From assembly GCF_000761215.1 (NCBI RefSeq), contig NZ_CP009438.1, positions 2,995,501-3,059,500 of the forward strand: 64,000 bases of DNA. The letters are read 5' to 3'. Source of the stretch: Streptomyces glaucescens. Its GTDB lineage: Bacteria; Actinomycetota; Actinomycetes; Streptomycetales; Streptomycetaceae. The notes beneath the pieces were generated by a model. It made no database searches. It was not told the origin of the DNA and worked only from the letters and a program-made list of their open reading frames with translations. Both the position numbers and the translations under genes were made by a program. The number at the start of each line of letters is the position of its first letter. Positions within the stretch are counted from its first letter, which is position 1. Positions 8,924 through 17,062 of this stretch are shown piece after piece.

Positions 8924-9115
8924 ACCAACCCCCCTCCCGGGCCGGCCGACACGAAGCGCAGGAGCCTAGCGGGCGGCCCACCGCGCCTGCCACGCGATTT
9001 CCGGCAGAACCGTGCGCCGATCCGGGAACGGAACGCGCGGCACGGGAGTCTTCATCCGGGGGGCGCTTAAACGTACGAGGCGTACGGCAACGTACGCGGC
9101 AACAAACAGGAGTCC

Positions 9116-11524
9116 GTGCACGACATGAGCGACGAGCCGCAGCCGCAGGCGCACCAGCCGAACGAGGGCGGGCCGGGAGGCGGGCCGGGGGGCGGCAAGG
9201 CCGGGCGGCCCAAGCGCACCGGCTGGCGCCGCGCCGTCCCCACCTGGCGGATGGTCCTCGGCACCTTCGTGATCGGCCTGCTGCTGCTCGGCGGACTGTT
9301 CTTCCTCGGCTACTCGCTGGTGAAGATCCCGCCGGCCAACGCCCTCGCGACCAAGCAGAGCAACGTCTTCCTCTACGCCGACGGCACCCAGCTCGCCCGC
9401 GACGGCGAGGTCAACCGGGAGAACGTCACCCTCGCGCAGATCTCCAAGGACGCCCAGCACGCCGTGCTCGCCGCCGAGGACCGCGACTTCTACTCGGAGT
9501 CCGCCGTCGACCCCAAGGCGATGGTCCGCGCCGCCTGGAACACCGCCACCGGCAAGGGCAAGCAGTCCGGCTCCACCATCACCCAGCAGTACGTGAAGAA
9601 CTACTACCTCGCCCAGGAGCAGACGCTCACCCGCAAGGCGAAGGAGTTCTTCATCGCGATCAAGCTGGACCGCGAGACCTCCAAGGACGAGATCCTCCAG
9701 GGCTATCTCAACACCAGCTACTTCGGCCGCAACGCCTACGGCATCCAGGCCGCCGCCCAGGCCTACTACGGCGTCGACGCCACCGAACTCGACGCCGCCA
9801 AGGGCGCCTACCTCGCCGCGCTGCTCAACGCGCCCAGCGAGTACGACGTCGTCGCCCACCCGGAGAACCGCAAGTTCGCCGAGGCCCGCTGGAACTACGT
9901 CCTGGACGGCATGGTCAAGGAGAACTGGCTGAGCGAGTCCGAACGGGCCGGCATGAAGTTCCCGATGCCGAAGGAGACCACCGTCTCCACCGGCCTGTCC
10001 GGGCAGCGCGGCTACATCGTCCGCATCGTCAAGGACTACCTGATCAAGAACGACATCGTCGACGAGGCGTCCCTCGACGCGGGCGGCTACCGCATCACCA
10101 CCACCCTGGAGAAGCCCAAGCAGGACGCCTTCGTGAAGGCCGTCGACGACCAGCTGATGAGCAAGCTGGACCCGGAGAACAACAAGGTCGACACCTACGT
10201 CCGCGCGGGCGGCGCCGCCGTCGACCCGCGCACCGGCAAGGTCGTGGCGATGTACAACGGCATCGACTACGTGAAGCAGTACACGCCGAACGCCACCCGC
10301 CGCGACTTCCAGGTCGGCTCCACCTTCAAGCCGTTCGTGTTCACCTCGGCCGTCGAGAACGCCTCCACCACCCAGGACGGCCGCCCCATCACCCCCAACA
10401 CCATCTACGACGGCACCAGCGAGCGCCCCGTCCACGGCTGGGACGGCGGCTACTACGCCCCCGAGAACGAGGACCACTACGACTACGGCCCCATCACCGT
10501 CCGCGAGGCCACCGACAAGTCCGTGAACTCGGTGTACGCGCAGATGGCCGTCGATGTCGGCTCCGACAAGGTCAAGCAGACCGCGATCGACCTCGGCCTG
10601 CCCGCCGACACCCCCGAACTGCACACCGGCCCGTCCATCGCGCTCGGCACGGCCACGGCCAGCGTCCTCGACATGGCCGAGGCGTACGCCACCCTCGCCA
10701 ACCACGGCGAGCACGGCACGTACACCATGATCGAGGAGCTGACGAAGGACGGCGTCGAGATCCAGCTCCCGCAGCGCACCACCCGCCAGGCGGTCAGCCG
10801 CGCCGCCGCCGACACCACCACCTCGGTCCTGCAGAGCGTCGTCGAGAACGGCACCGCCACCGCCGCACAGGCCGCCGGCCGCCCCGCCGCCGGCAAGACC
10901 GGCACCGCCGAGGAGGACACCGCCGCCTGGTTCGCGGGCTACACCCCCGACCTGGCCACCGTCGTCGCCGTCATGGGCCAGGACCCGGTCACCGCCGCGC
11001 ACAAGCCGCTCTACGGCGCGCTGGGCCTGGACCGCATCAACGGCGGCGGCGCGCCCGCCGACATCTGGGCCCAGTTCACCAAGGACGCCCTGGAGGGCAC
11101 CCCTGCCACCGAGTTCAACCTGGAACTCCAGAACGGCGCCGAGGACTGGGTATACCCGGAGGTCCCGCCGGCCACCGAGAGCCCCGAGACCGGCGCGCCC
11201 ACCGACGCCGCCTCGCCCGGCGAGACCGGCGACACCGACGAGGGCTCCACCGAGGGCCAGACCCAGGGCGGCGCGACCGACGGCGGCACCACCGGCGACA
11301 CCGGCACCCCGGACGAGGGCACCACGGGCGCGACGACGACCGGCGGCACCCCCACCGACGGCGGCACCACCGGCGACGGCTCCACGACCACCGACGGCGG
11401 GACCACGGGTGACACGACGACCACCGGCGGCACCGACGGCGGCACCACCGGTGGCACACCGGGCGGCACCGGCGCGCCCGCCGGGACGACGGCGGGCACC
11501 ACGCCGGCCGGCCGCCGGGAATGA
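9116..11524 (+). CDS. Class A penicillin-binding protein (glycosyltransferase/transpeptidase)
   Basis: An 802-residue bifunctional peptidoglycan synthase. After a ~45-residue cytoplasmic tail there is one membrane helix (VLGTFVIGLLLLGGLFFLGY). The GT51 domain has EDRDFYSE near residue 121 and GSTITQQYVKNYYL. The transpeptidase domain has active-site STFK near 402, SVN near 468 and KTGTAEE near 593. The last ~120 residues are a Thr/Gly/Asp-rich low-complexity tail. Start choice is ambiguous: GTG at 9116 is 3 bases from AGGAG and ATG at 9125 is 12 bases away. It makes glycan strands and cross-links at the outer membrane face, and is probably monocistronic. Confidence 0.93.
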   Translation: MHDMSDEPQPQAHQPNEGGPGGGPGGGKAGRPKRTGWRRAVPTWRMVLGTFVIGLLLLGGLFFLGYSLVKIPPANALATKQSNVFLYADGTQLARDGEVNRENVTLAQISKDAQHAVLAAEDRDFYSESAVDPKAMVRAAWNTATGKGKQSGSTITQQYVKNYYLAQEQTLTRKAKEFFIAIKLDRETSKDEILQGYLNTSYFGRNAYGIQAAAQAYYGVDATELDAAKGAYLAALLNAPSEYDVVAHPENRKFAEARWNYVLDGMVKENWLSESERAGMKFPMPKETTVSTGLSGQRGYIVRIVKDYLIKNDIVDEASLDAGGYRITTTLEKPKQDAFVKAVDDQLMSKLDPENNKVDTYVRAGGAAVDPRTGKVVAMYNGIDYVKQYTPNATRRDFQVGSTFKPFVFTSAVENASTTQDGRPITPNTIYDGTSERPVHGWDGGYYAPENEDHYDYGPITVREATDKSVNSVYAQMAVDVGSDKVKQTAIDLGLPADTPELHTGPSIALGTATASVLDMAEAYATLANHGEHGTYTMIEELTKDGVEIQLPQRTTRQAVSRAAADTTTSVLQSVVENGTATAAQAAGRPAAGKTGTAEEDTAAWFAGYTPDLATVVAVMGQDPVTAAHKPLYGALGLDRINGGGAPADIWAQFTKDALEGTPATEFNLELQNGAEDWVYPEVPPATESPETGAPTDAASPGETGDTDEGSTEGQTQGGATDGGTTGDTGTPDEGTTGATTTGGTPTDGGTTGDGSTTTDGGTTGDTTTTGGTDGGTTGGTPGGTGAPAGTTAGTTPAGRRE

Positions 11525-11552
11525 GCCCGCCCCCGTCCCGGCCGCGAGGGGC

Positions 11553-11873
11553 TCAGTGACCCGAGGTCGCCTTGAGCCCCACCACGGCCACCAGCAGCAG
11601 ACAGACGAAGAAGATCCGGGCGGCGGTCGCCGGCTCACCCAGCACGACCATGCCGAGCACCGCCGAACCGGCCGCGCCGATCCCCACCCAGACGCCGTAG
11701 GCGGTGCCGATGGGCAGGGAACGGGCCGCGTACGACAGCAGCAGCATGCTGGCGACGATGCCGGCACCGGTGAACAGGCTCGGGACGAGACGGGTGAAAC
11801 CGTCGGTGAACTTCATCCCGATCGACCAGCCGACCTCCAGCAGACCGGCGACGATCAGCAGGATCCAGGCCAT
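11553..11873 (-). CDS. SMR-family guanidinium exporter (Gdx/SugE type)
   Basis: 106 residues and four membrane helices, the normal size for small multidrug resistance proteins, which act as antiparallel dimers. The coupling glutamate is E13 in AGLLEVGWS, as in Gdx proteins. GMKFTDGFTRLVPS and GTAYGVWVGIGAAG are Gdx-subtype features. The subtype exports guanidinium in exchange for protons. The ATG at 11873 is preceded by GGAGGTG (11880-11886), and a guanidine-III riboswitch lies about 40 bases upstream. The riboswitch independently supports the substrate. No second SMR partner gene is adjacent, consistent with a homodimer. Confidence 0.9.
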   Translation of the reverse strand: MAWILLIVAGLLEVGWSIGMKFTDGFTRLVPSLFTGAGIVASMLLLSYAARSLPIGTAYGVWVGIGAAGSAVLGMVVLGEPATAARIFFVCLLLVAVVGLKATSGH

Positions 11874-11913
11874 GAGGGGCACCTCCGGGAGACGTGTGTC
11901 GCGGCAACGGGGT

Positions 11914-11955
11914 GCGTCGTCTTTGCCTTGACCCGGTACGGCGCGTCTCGTCGGG
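11914..11955 (-). promoter_or_regulatory. Guanidine-III (ykkC-III) riboswitch aptamer
   Basis: On the minus strand the RNA begins CCCGACGAG, continues CGCGCCGUACCGGGUC and ends AAAGACGACGC. This matches, base for base at the conserved positions, the ykkC-III aptamer I recall from Thermobifida (CCGGACGAG, GCGCCGUACCCGGUC, AAGACGGCGC). The 5' CCCG pairs with CGGG after GUAC. The GCGCCG segment can pair with the 3' end to make the pseudoknot. It lies 41 bases before the start of the guanidinium exporter gene. Guanidine binding is expected to raise exporter expression, probably by freeing the ribosome-binding site. Confidence 0.88.
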
Positions 11956-12000
11956 TGCCGTTCCAACGTAGCAAAGGACAGCGGGCGCAAGGCAGCGGAA

Positions 12001-12028
12001 AGGGCCGGTGACGCTCGTCACCGGCCCT
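12001..12028 (-). terminator. Hairpin terminator after the GroES-like gene
   Basis: agggccggtgac and gtcaccggccct form a perfect 12-base stem with a 4-base loop, 20 bases past the GroES-like stop. It separates that gene from the riboswitch-controlled exporter on the same strand. Confidence 0.75.
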
Positions 12029-12048
12029 CCTCCGGGCACCCGGCCGTC

Positions 12049-12405
12049 CTACAGGTACAGGCCCGTCGAGTCCTCCGACCCCTCGAACCGGTCCGCGGCC
12101 ACCGCGTGCAGATCACGCTCCCGCATCAGCACGTACGGCACACCGCGCACCTCGACCTCGGCACGGTCCTCGGGGTCGTAGAGCACCCGGTCGCCCGGCT
12201 CCACGGTCCGCACGTTCTGGCCCACCGCGACGACCTCCGCCCAGGCCAGCCGACGGCCCACGGCCGCCGTCGCGGGAATCAGGATGCCGCCGCCCGAACG
12301 CCGCTCACCCTCGCTGGTGTCCTGCCGCACGAGCACGCGGTCGTGCAGCATCCGGATGGGCAGCTTGTCGTGCGGGATGTTCTGGTCGTCTCTCTTGGCG
12401 CTCAC
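12049..12405 (-). CDS. Stand-alone GroES-like (Cpn10 fold) protein
   Basis: 118 residues. The central ~85 residues match the Cpn10 fold: LHDRVLVRQDTSEGERRSGG, then GILIPATAA (the mobile-loop and IP region), WAEVVAVGQNV, VEPGDRVLYDPED and VLMRERDLHAV. There is no groEL nearby and the protein has extra N- and C-terminal tails, so it is likely a paralogue of the housekeeping GroES, not the essential co-chaperonin. It may still bind a GroEL ring. It starts with GTG at 12405. Function is inferred from the fold only. Confidence 0.8.
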   Translation of the reverse strand: MSAKRDDQNIPHDKLPIRMLHDRVLVRQDTSEGERRSGGGILIPATAAVGRRLAWAEVVAVGQNVRTVEPGDRVLYDPEDRAEVEVRGVPYVLMRERDLHAVAADRFEGSEDSTGLYL

Positions 12406-12429
12406 GCTGTCGAACCTACCTGTCCGGCC

Positions 12430-12759
12430 TCAGCCCCTGCGCCGCCGGGTGCCGAGGACGAGCAGCCCCACGACGCCCACGGCCACCAGCGCGACGGGCA
12501 CCACCCGCTCCAGCCGCGGCGACCCCTCGTCATCGACGAACGACGCCCTCACCTGACTGACCACCCGATTGACCTGCACATACGCCCGGCCCAACGTGTG
12601 ATCGACATTGCTGACCACCTTCGCCTTGGCATCCCCGACGATGGTCTTCGGATGCACCCGCACCCCGATCTCGTCGAGCGTCTCGGCCAGCATCTCGCGG
12701 CGGCGCTTGATGTCCGCCTCGATCTGCGCCGGGGTTCTGGTGTCCGACGTGTCCGCCAC
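12430..12759 (-). CDS. DUF3618 domain membrane protein
   Basis: 109 residues. The DUF3618 signature is at the N-terminus: TPAQIEADIKRRREMLAETL followed by DEIGVRVHPK. A single C-terminal membrane helix (VVPVALVAVGVVGLLVLG) precedes a basic RRRRG tail, so it is a tail-anchored protein with its helical domain in the cytoplasm. It starts with GTG at 12759 and ends 24 bases before the GroES-like gene, which probably makes a two-gene operon. It is divergent from bcp. The family has no established function. Confidence 0.85.
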   Translation of the reverse strand: MADTSDTRTPAQIEADIKRRREMLAETLDEIGVRVHPKTIVGDAKAKVVSNVDHTLGRAYVQVNRVVSQVRASFVDDEGSPRLERVVPVALVAVGVVGLLVLGTRRRRG

Positions 12760-12853
12760 CGTACGGCCTCCGAAGTCTGCGTTTGCGTGTCACGGACAGT
12801 CTGTCAGCTCGGCGTCCCGCCGCACTGTCAGCACCCCCGGTTACGCTAGCCGG

Positions 12854-13321
12854 ATGAGCGAGCGACTTCAGCCCGGGGACACCGCCCCCGCCTTCACCCT
12901 CCCCGACGCCGACGGCCGCGAGGTCTCCCTGTCGGACCACAAGGGCCGAAAGGTCATCGTCTACTTCTACCCCGCCGCCCTCACCCCCGGCTGCACCAAG
13001 CAGGCCTGCGACTTCACCGACAACCTGGAGCTGCTGGCCGGCGCGGGCTACGACGTGATCGGCATCTCCCCCGACAAGCCCGAGAAGCTCGCCAGGTTCC
13101 GCGAGAAGGAATCCCTCGGCGTCACCCTCCTCGCCGACCCCGACAAGCAGGTCCTGGAGTCCTACGGCGCCTACGGCGAGAAGAAGCTCTACGGCAAGAC
13201 GGTCGTCGGCGTCATCCGCTCCACGGTGATCGTCGACGAGGAGGGCAAGGTGGAACGCGCCCTCTACAACGTCAAGGCCACCGGCCACGTCGCCAAGATC
13301 ATCAAGGACCTGGGCATCTGA
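12854..13321 (+). CDS. bcp: Thioredoxin-dependent thiol peroxidase (peroxiredoxin Q/BCP)
   Basis: 155 residues. It reduces hydrogen peroxide and organic hydroperoxides in the cytoplasm using thioredoxin. The peroxidatic Cys47 sits in YFYPAALTPGCT and the resolving Cys52 is five residues later (TPGCTKQAC). This is the 2-Cys BCP arrangement. The start is taken at the ATG of MSERLQPGD; upstream in-frame sequence belongs to the divergent gene. The rest of the domain (GVIRSTVIVDEEGKVE) is complete. Confidence 0.93.
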   Translation: MSERLQPGDTAPAFTLPDADGREVSLSDHKGRKVIVYFYPAALTPGCTKQACDFTDNLELLAGAGYDVIGISPDKPEKLARFREKESLGVTLLADPDKQVLESYGAYGEKKLYGKTVVGVIRSTVIVDEEGKVERALYNVKATGHVAKIIKDLGI

Positions 13322-13368
13322 CCCGCCCCACCCTCCTGACGGACCAGGCGTGACCCCACCTACCCCGA

Positions 13369-13386
13369 CTCGTTGCTCCGAACGAG
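13369..13386. other. Small inverted repeat between bcp and the HNH gene
   Basis: ctcgtt and aacgag flank a 6-base spacer. A second short inverted repeat (cctga-ccgt-tcagg, 13395-13408) follows it. Either could be the end of the bcp transcript or an operator for the HNH gene. Confidence 0.4.
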
Positions 13387-13416
13387 ACGGGAACGCCTGA
13401 CCGTTCAGGGGGACGG

Positions 13417-14433
13417 ATGGGTGACGGGGACGCGTACGCCCGCGAGCCGCTGACCGCGGCCGTGGACGAGTCGCACTCGTGGAACGACCTCATGCGACGG
13501 CTGGGCCTCAGGCCCAGCGGCGGGCAACGCCGTGTGCTGCAGCGGAAGGTCGCCGCGCACGGCATCGACACCAGCCACTTCCGGCGGCGGAGCCCTCGGC
13601 GCGACTACTCGGACGAGGCGATCGCCGCGGCGGCGGCGTCGTCCACGTCCCTGCGGGAAGTGGCCCTGAAGCTGGGGACCGCCCCGGCGACCGGCACGCT
13701 GTCCCACATCCGGCGGCGGATCGAGGCGGCGGGCATCGACGTCGGTCACTTCCCGGGCCTCGGCCGGACCCGGCTCGACCTGCCGTTCACCGACGAGGAA
13801 CTGCGCGCCGCCGCGGCACCCGCCTCGAGCATCCGCGAGACGGCCGCAGCGCTCGGAATCCCGGACGACGGACGATCCCGGGCCGCCCTGGGCCGCCTGC
13901 TCCGGGAACGCGGAATCGACACGTCCCACTTCCGTCACGCCCGGCTGACGCTGCCGGACGACGAACTCCGCGCAGCCGTGGCGTGCAGCGAGAGCTACGC
14001 GGACGTCATGCGGCGGCTGGGACTCGACGTCGGCTACGCCCAGCACCGCCGGATCCGCCGCAGGGTGACGGAGCTGGGTCTCGACACCAGTCACTTCAAG
14101 CGGCGGACCTGGGGATCGGCCCAGCCGTCCCCGAGGCGGTCCGGCGCGCGGGACGTCCTGACCGTCCTGCCGCCCGGCTCCGCCCGCCCGAAGCGGGACC
14201 GGCTGCATGCGGCGCTCCGGCACCTGGGCGTCCCCTACCGCTGCGCGTCGTGCGGGAACGACGGCGCATGGCTGGGGCAGCCGATCACGCTGCAGATCGA
14301 CCACATCGACGGCAACTGGCTGGACAACCGCCCGCGGAACCTGCGCTACCTCTGTCCGAACTGCCATGCGCTGACGGCGACATGGTGCCGGAGGAAGCCC
14401 CGGCACACCCGGGAGGCGGGCCCCGTACACTGA
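13417..14433 (+). CDS. HNH endonuclease with four tandem helical repeats
   Basis: 338 residues. Residues ~20-230 contain four ~55-residue units, each ending in a variant of GIDTSHF (HGIDTSHF, AGIDVGHF, RGIDTSHF, LGLDTSHF). Each begins with a helix-turn-helix-like stretch such as WNDLMRRLGL or YADVMRRLGL. The C-terminal HNH domain has a zinc knuckle (CASC near 276 and CPNCH near 313) around the catalytic LQIDHIDGNWLDNRPRNLR near 295. ATG at 13417 follows AGGGGGA. The repeats probably bind DNA. The gene ends 41 bases before tRNA-Leu and has no partner methylase. The target is unknown. Confidence 0.8.
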   Translation: MGDGDAYAREPLTAAVDESHSWNDLMRRLGLRPSGGQRRVLQRKVAAHGIDTSHFRRRSPRRDYSDEAIAAAAASSTSLREVALKLGTAPATGTLSHIRRRIEAAGIDVGHFPGLGRTRLDLPFTDEELRAAAAPASSIRETAAALGIPDDGRSRAALGRLLRERGIDTSHFRHARLTLPDDELRAAVACSESYADVMRRLGLDVGYAQHRRIRRRVTELGLDTSHFKRRTWGSAQPSPRRSGARDVLTVLPPGSARPKRDRLHAALRHLGVPYRCASCGNDGAWLGQPITLQIDHIDGNWLDNRPRNLRYLCPNCHALTATWCRRKPRHTREAGPVH

Positions 14434-14474
14434 GGTCACCAAGCGGCACGGCCTAGCTGAATGTCCGTTTTGGG

Positions 14475-14562
14475 GCGGTCGTGGCGAAATAGGTGATACG
14501 CGCGGGTTTTAGGTGCCCGTGGGAGAAATCCCGTGTGGGTTCGAGTCCCACCGACCGCACCA
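14475..14562 (+). tRNA. tRNA-Leu (UAG anticodon)
   Basis: The 7-base acceptor stem gcggtcg pairs with cgaccgc, followed by A and an encoded CCA. The anticodon loop tttaggt gives UAG, which reads CUA codons. A long variable arm (tgggagaaatccc) is present as expected for class II tRNA-Leu. The T-arm contains ggttcgagtcc. Total is 88 bases with CCA. Confidence 0.95.
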
Positions 14563-14568
14563 CTCGAC

Positions 14569-14604
14569 GAGGGCTCGGTCCGGTGCCGTACGGACCGGGC
14601 CCTC
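14569..14604 (+). terminator. Terminator of tRNA-Leu
   Basis: gagggctcggtccg pairs with cggaccgggccctc (14 bases, one G-T pair) around an 8-base loop, six bases after the tRNA CCA, and is followed by ggcttt. Confidence 0.8.
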
Positions 14605-14619
14605 GGCTTTCCGCCCCGC

Positions 14620-15225
14620 TCAGACCCCGAGCAGTTCCCGTACCACCGGGACCAGGGCCCGGAACGCCTTGCCGCGGTGGCTGATGGCGTTCTTCTCCTC
14701 CGGGGTCAGTTCCGCGCAGGTGCGGGTCTCGCCCTCCGGCTGGAGGATCGGGTCGTAGCCGAAGCCGCCCGTGCCGGCGGGCTCGTGGCGGAGCACGCCC
14801 CGCAGCCGGCCCTCGACCACGCGTTCCGTGCCGTCGGGGAGGGCGAGGGCCGCGGCGCAGGCGAAGTGGGCGCCGCGGTGTTCGGCGGCGATGTCGGAGA
14901 GCTGGGCGAGCAGCAGGTCCAGGTTGGCCTTGTCGTCGCCGTGGCGGCCGGCCCAGCGGGCGGAGAAGATGCCGGGGGCGCCGCCGAGGACGTCCACGCA
15001 GAGGCCGGAGTCGTCGGCGACCGCGGGCAGGCCCGTGGCCCGGGCGAGGGCGTGGGCCTTGAGCAGGGCGTTCTCGGCGAAGGTGACTCCGGTTTCCCTG
15101 ACGTCGGGGATGTCGGGGTAGGCGTCGGCGCCGACGAGTTCGTGGGGCAGGCCTGCGTCGGCGAGGATCGCCCTGAGCTCGGTGATCTTTCCGGCGTTGC
15201 GGGTGGCGAGGATCAAGCGGGTCAT
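14620..15225 (-). CDS. rdgB: XTP/dITP pyrophosphatase (RdgB/HAM1 family)
   Basis: 201 residues. It hydrolyses non-canonical purine nucleoside triphosphates (XTP, dITP, ITP) to monophosphate and pyrophosphate, keeping deaminated bases out of DNA and RNA. Visible motifs are the N-terminal ILATRNAGKITEL (substrate loop), TFAENALLKA, the metal-binding VADDSGLCVD, GGFGYDPIL, and the terminal ISHRGKA. It is full length with an ATG start. It sits downstream of rph and the lipoprotein gene on the same strand, repeating the rph-rdgB pairing seen in many bacteria. Confidence 0.95.
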   Translation of the reverse strand: MTRLILATRNAGKITELRAILADAGLPHELVGADAYPDIPDVRETGVTFAENALLKAHALARATGLPAVADDSGLCVDVLGGAPGIFSARWAGRHGDDKANLDLLLAQLSDIAAEHRGAHFACAAALALPDGTERVVEGRLRGVLRHEPAGTGGFGYDPILQPEGETRTCAELTPEEKNAISHRGKAFRALVPVVRELLGV

Positions 15226-15267
15226 GCCGTTCAGTATCCCGCCGCCGGTCCGGGCCGCCCGCGGGGG

Positions 15268-15669
15268 TCAGGAGGTGCAGACCTTGGTGAGTTCGCCGGC
15301 CGCGTCGGTGACGCCGGTGATGTCGGGGGTCTGGTCGCCGTTCTCGATGGCGGTGGTGACCTCGGTGAGGGCGCGGCGCAGGTCCTCGGTGGCCTTGTCG
15401 AGGTCGGCGTCGCCGGTCTCGCTGTCGATCTTGTCGAGGCTCTTGTCGATGGAGTCGAGGGCTTCGCGGGTCTGTGTGGGGTCGTTGGCGGCGGTGTCGA
15501 CGGCCTGCTGGAGGTCGGTCACGGCGTCGGCGACGGCGTCGGCGGTCTCGACGCAGTCGAGTGCCTTGTCGACGGCGTCGCAGCCGGTGGTGAGGGCGAG
15601 GGTGAGGCCGGCGGCGGCCATGGTGGCGGCGATGGCGGTGCGGGTTCGGCGGCGGCGGCTCTCGGCCAT
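15268..15669 (-). CDS. Small secreted lipoprotein with coiled-coil-like helices
   Basis: 133 residues from the ATG at 15669, which follows GGGAGGGAAGC. A basic N-terminus (MAESRRRRTRT) and hydrophobic stretch end in LALTTGC, a lipobox placing the modified Cys near residue 30. The mature part is acidic and helical with heptad-like spacing (ALDSIDKSLDKIDSETGDAD, then LRRALTEVTTAIENGD). It contains a Cys pair (DC near the start, KVCTS at the end) that may form a disulfide. I do not recognise a family. It is membrane-anchored on the outside. Confidence 0.75.
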   Translation of the reverse strand: MAESRRRRTRTAIAATMAAAGLTLALTTGCDAVDKALDCVETADAVADAVTDLQQAVDTAANDPTQTREALDSIDKSLDKIDSETGDADLDKATEDLRRALTEVTTAIENGDQTPDITGVTDAAGELTKVCTS

Positions 15670-15813
15670 GGTTTCTGCTTCCCTCCCTGTGGCAGGCCCA
15701 CGGGGCCCCGGACTGGCCGGGCGCACGGTGGTGAGGCCGTGCGCCCGTACTTCTCAGGACGCGGCGATGCCCGGCGCGGTTGCCCGCGCCGGGCGTCGGA
15801 TTTGGTGTGCCCT

Positions 15814-16560
<747 letters not shown>

Positions 16561-16577
16561 GGGGTGAGCCTAGCCGG

Positions 16578-16622
16578 ATATGGAAGGGGCCCTTCCCGGG
16601 CGTGTGGCGCGGGAGGGGCCCT
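16578..16622 (-). terminator. Hairpin between EIIB gene and rph
   Basis: aaggggcccttcccg and cgggaggggcccttt form a long imperfect stem with one or two wobble pairs. It lies 20 bases after the EIIB stop, before rph. Confidence 0.6.
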
Positions 16623-16642
16623 TTCCGGGGTGGGCCGGGGGC

Positions 16643-16876
16643 TCACATGAGGTCTTCGATCTCCGCGGCGATCGGGTCGGCGTCGGTGCCGATGACGACC
16701 TGGATGGCGGTGCCCATCTTGACCACGCCGTGGGCGCCGGCGCCCTTGAGGGCGGCGTCGTCGACCAGCGAGGCGTCGCTGACCTCGACCCGCAGGCGGG
16801 TGATGCAGCCCTCGATCTCGTCGATGTTGTCGATGCCGCCGAGCCCGGCAACGATCTTCTCAGCCTTGCTGGCCAT
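16643..16876 (-). CDS. nagF: PTS N-acetylglucosamine EIIB component (NagF-like)
   Basis: 77 residues, a single EIIB domain of the glucose/GlcNAc superfamily. It accepts phosphate from EIIA and passes it to GlcNAc entering through EIIC. The phosphorylated Cys24 lies in EGCITRLRVEV, and AHGVVKMGTAIQVVIG completes the fold. The ATG at 16876 follows AGGGAGAAAG. It is divergent from the first EIIC gene, with a dre operator between them. In Streptomyces the IIB and IIC domains are encoded separately, as here; the EIIA gene is not in this window. Confidence 0.92.
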   Translation of the reverse strand: MASKAEKIVAGLGGIDNIDEIEGCITRLRVEVSDASLVDDAALKGAGAHGVVKMGTAIQVVIGTDADPIAAEIEDLM

Positions 16877-17010
16877 GTTCTTTCTCCCTGATCCGGCAGG
16901 ATGTGTGCCGTTGTGCTGCTTTGTCGCAGTAACCCACAGTCGGCCCAACTTCGCGAGCATATCGGCCGTGTGAACCGCAGGATGACGTCACGGCAACACA
17001 ATCGTCCATG

Positions 17011-17026
17011 ACTGGTCTACACCACC
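17011..17026. promoter_or_regulatory. DasR-responsive element (dre) upstream of nagE1/nagF
   Basis: actggtctacaccacc closely matches the 16-base dre consensus (ACTGGTCTACACCATT) bound by the GntR-family repressor DasR. It lies in the divergent interval between the EIIB gene and the first EIIC gene and could control both. Confidence 0.85.
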
Positions 17027-17062
17027 TGACAGACGGTCGCCAAACCGCTCGGAAGGACCCCC

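Noticed and set aside
8966..11767. A 933-codon frame on the minus strand
   Set aside because: It is antisense to the penicillin-binding protein gene and consists of Gly/Val/Asp-rich sequence without family features.
14475..14562. Integration of a genetic island at tRNA-Leu
   Set aside because: No integrase or direct repeat of the tRNA 3' end is visible in the window; only the neighbouring HNH gene hints at it.
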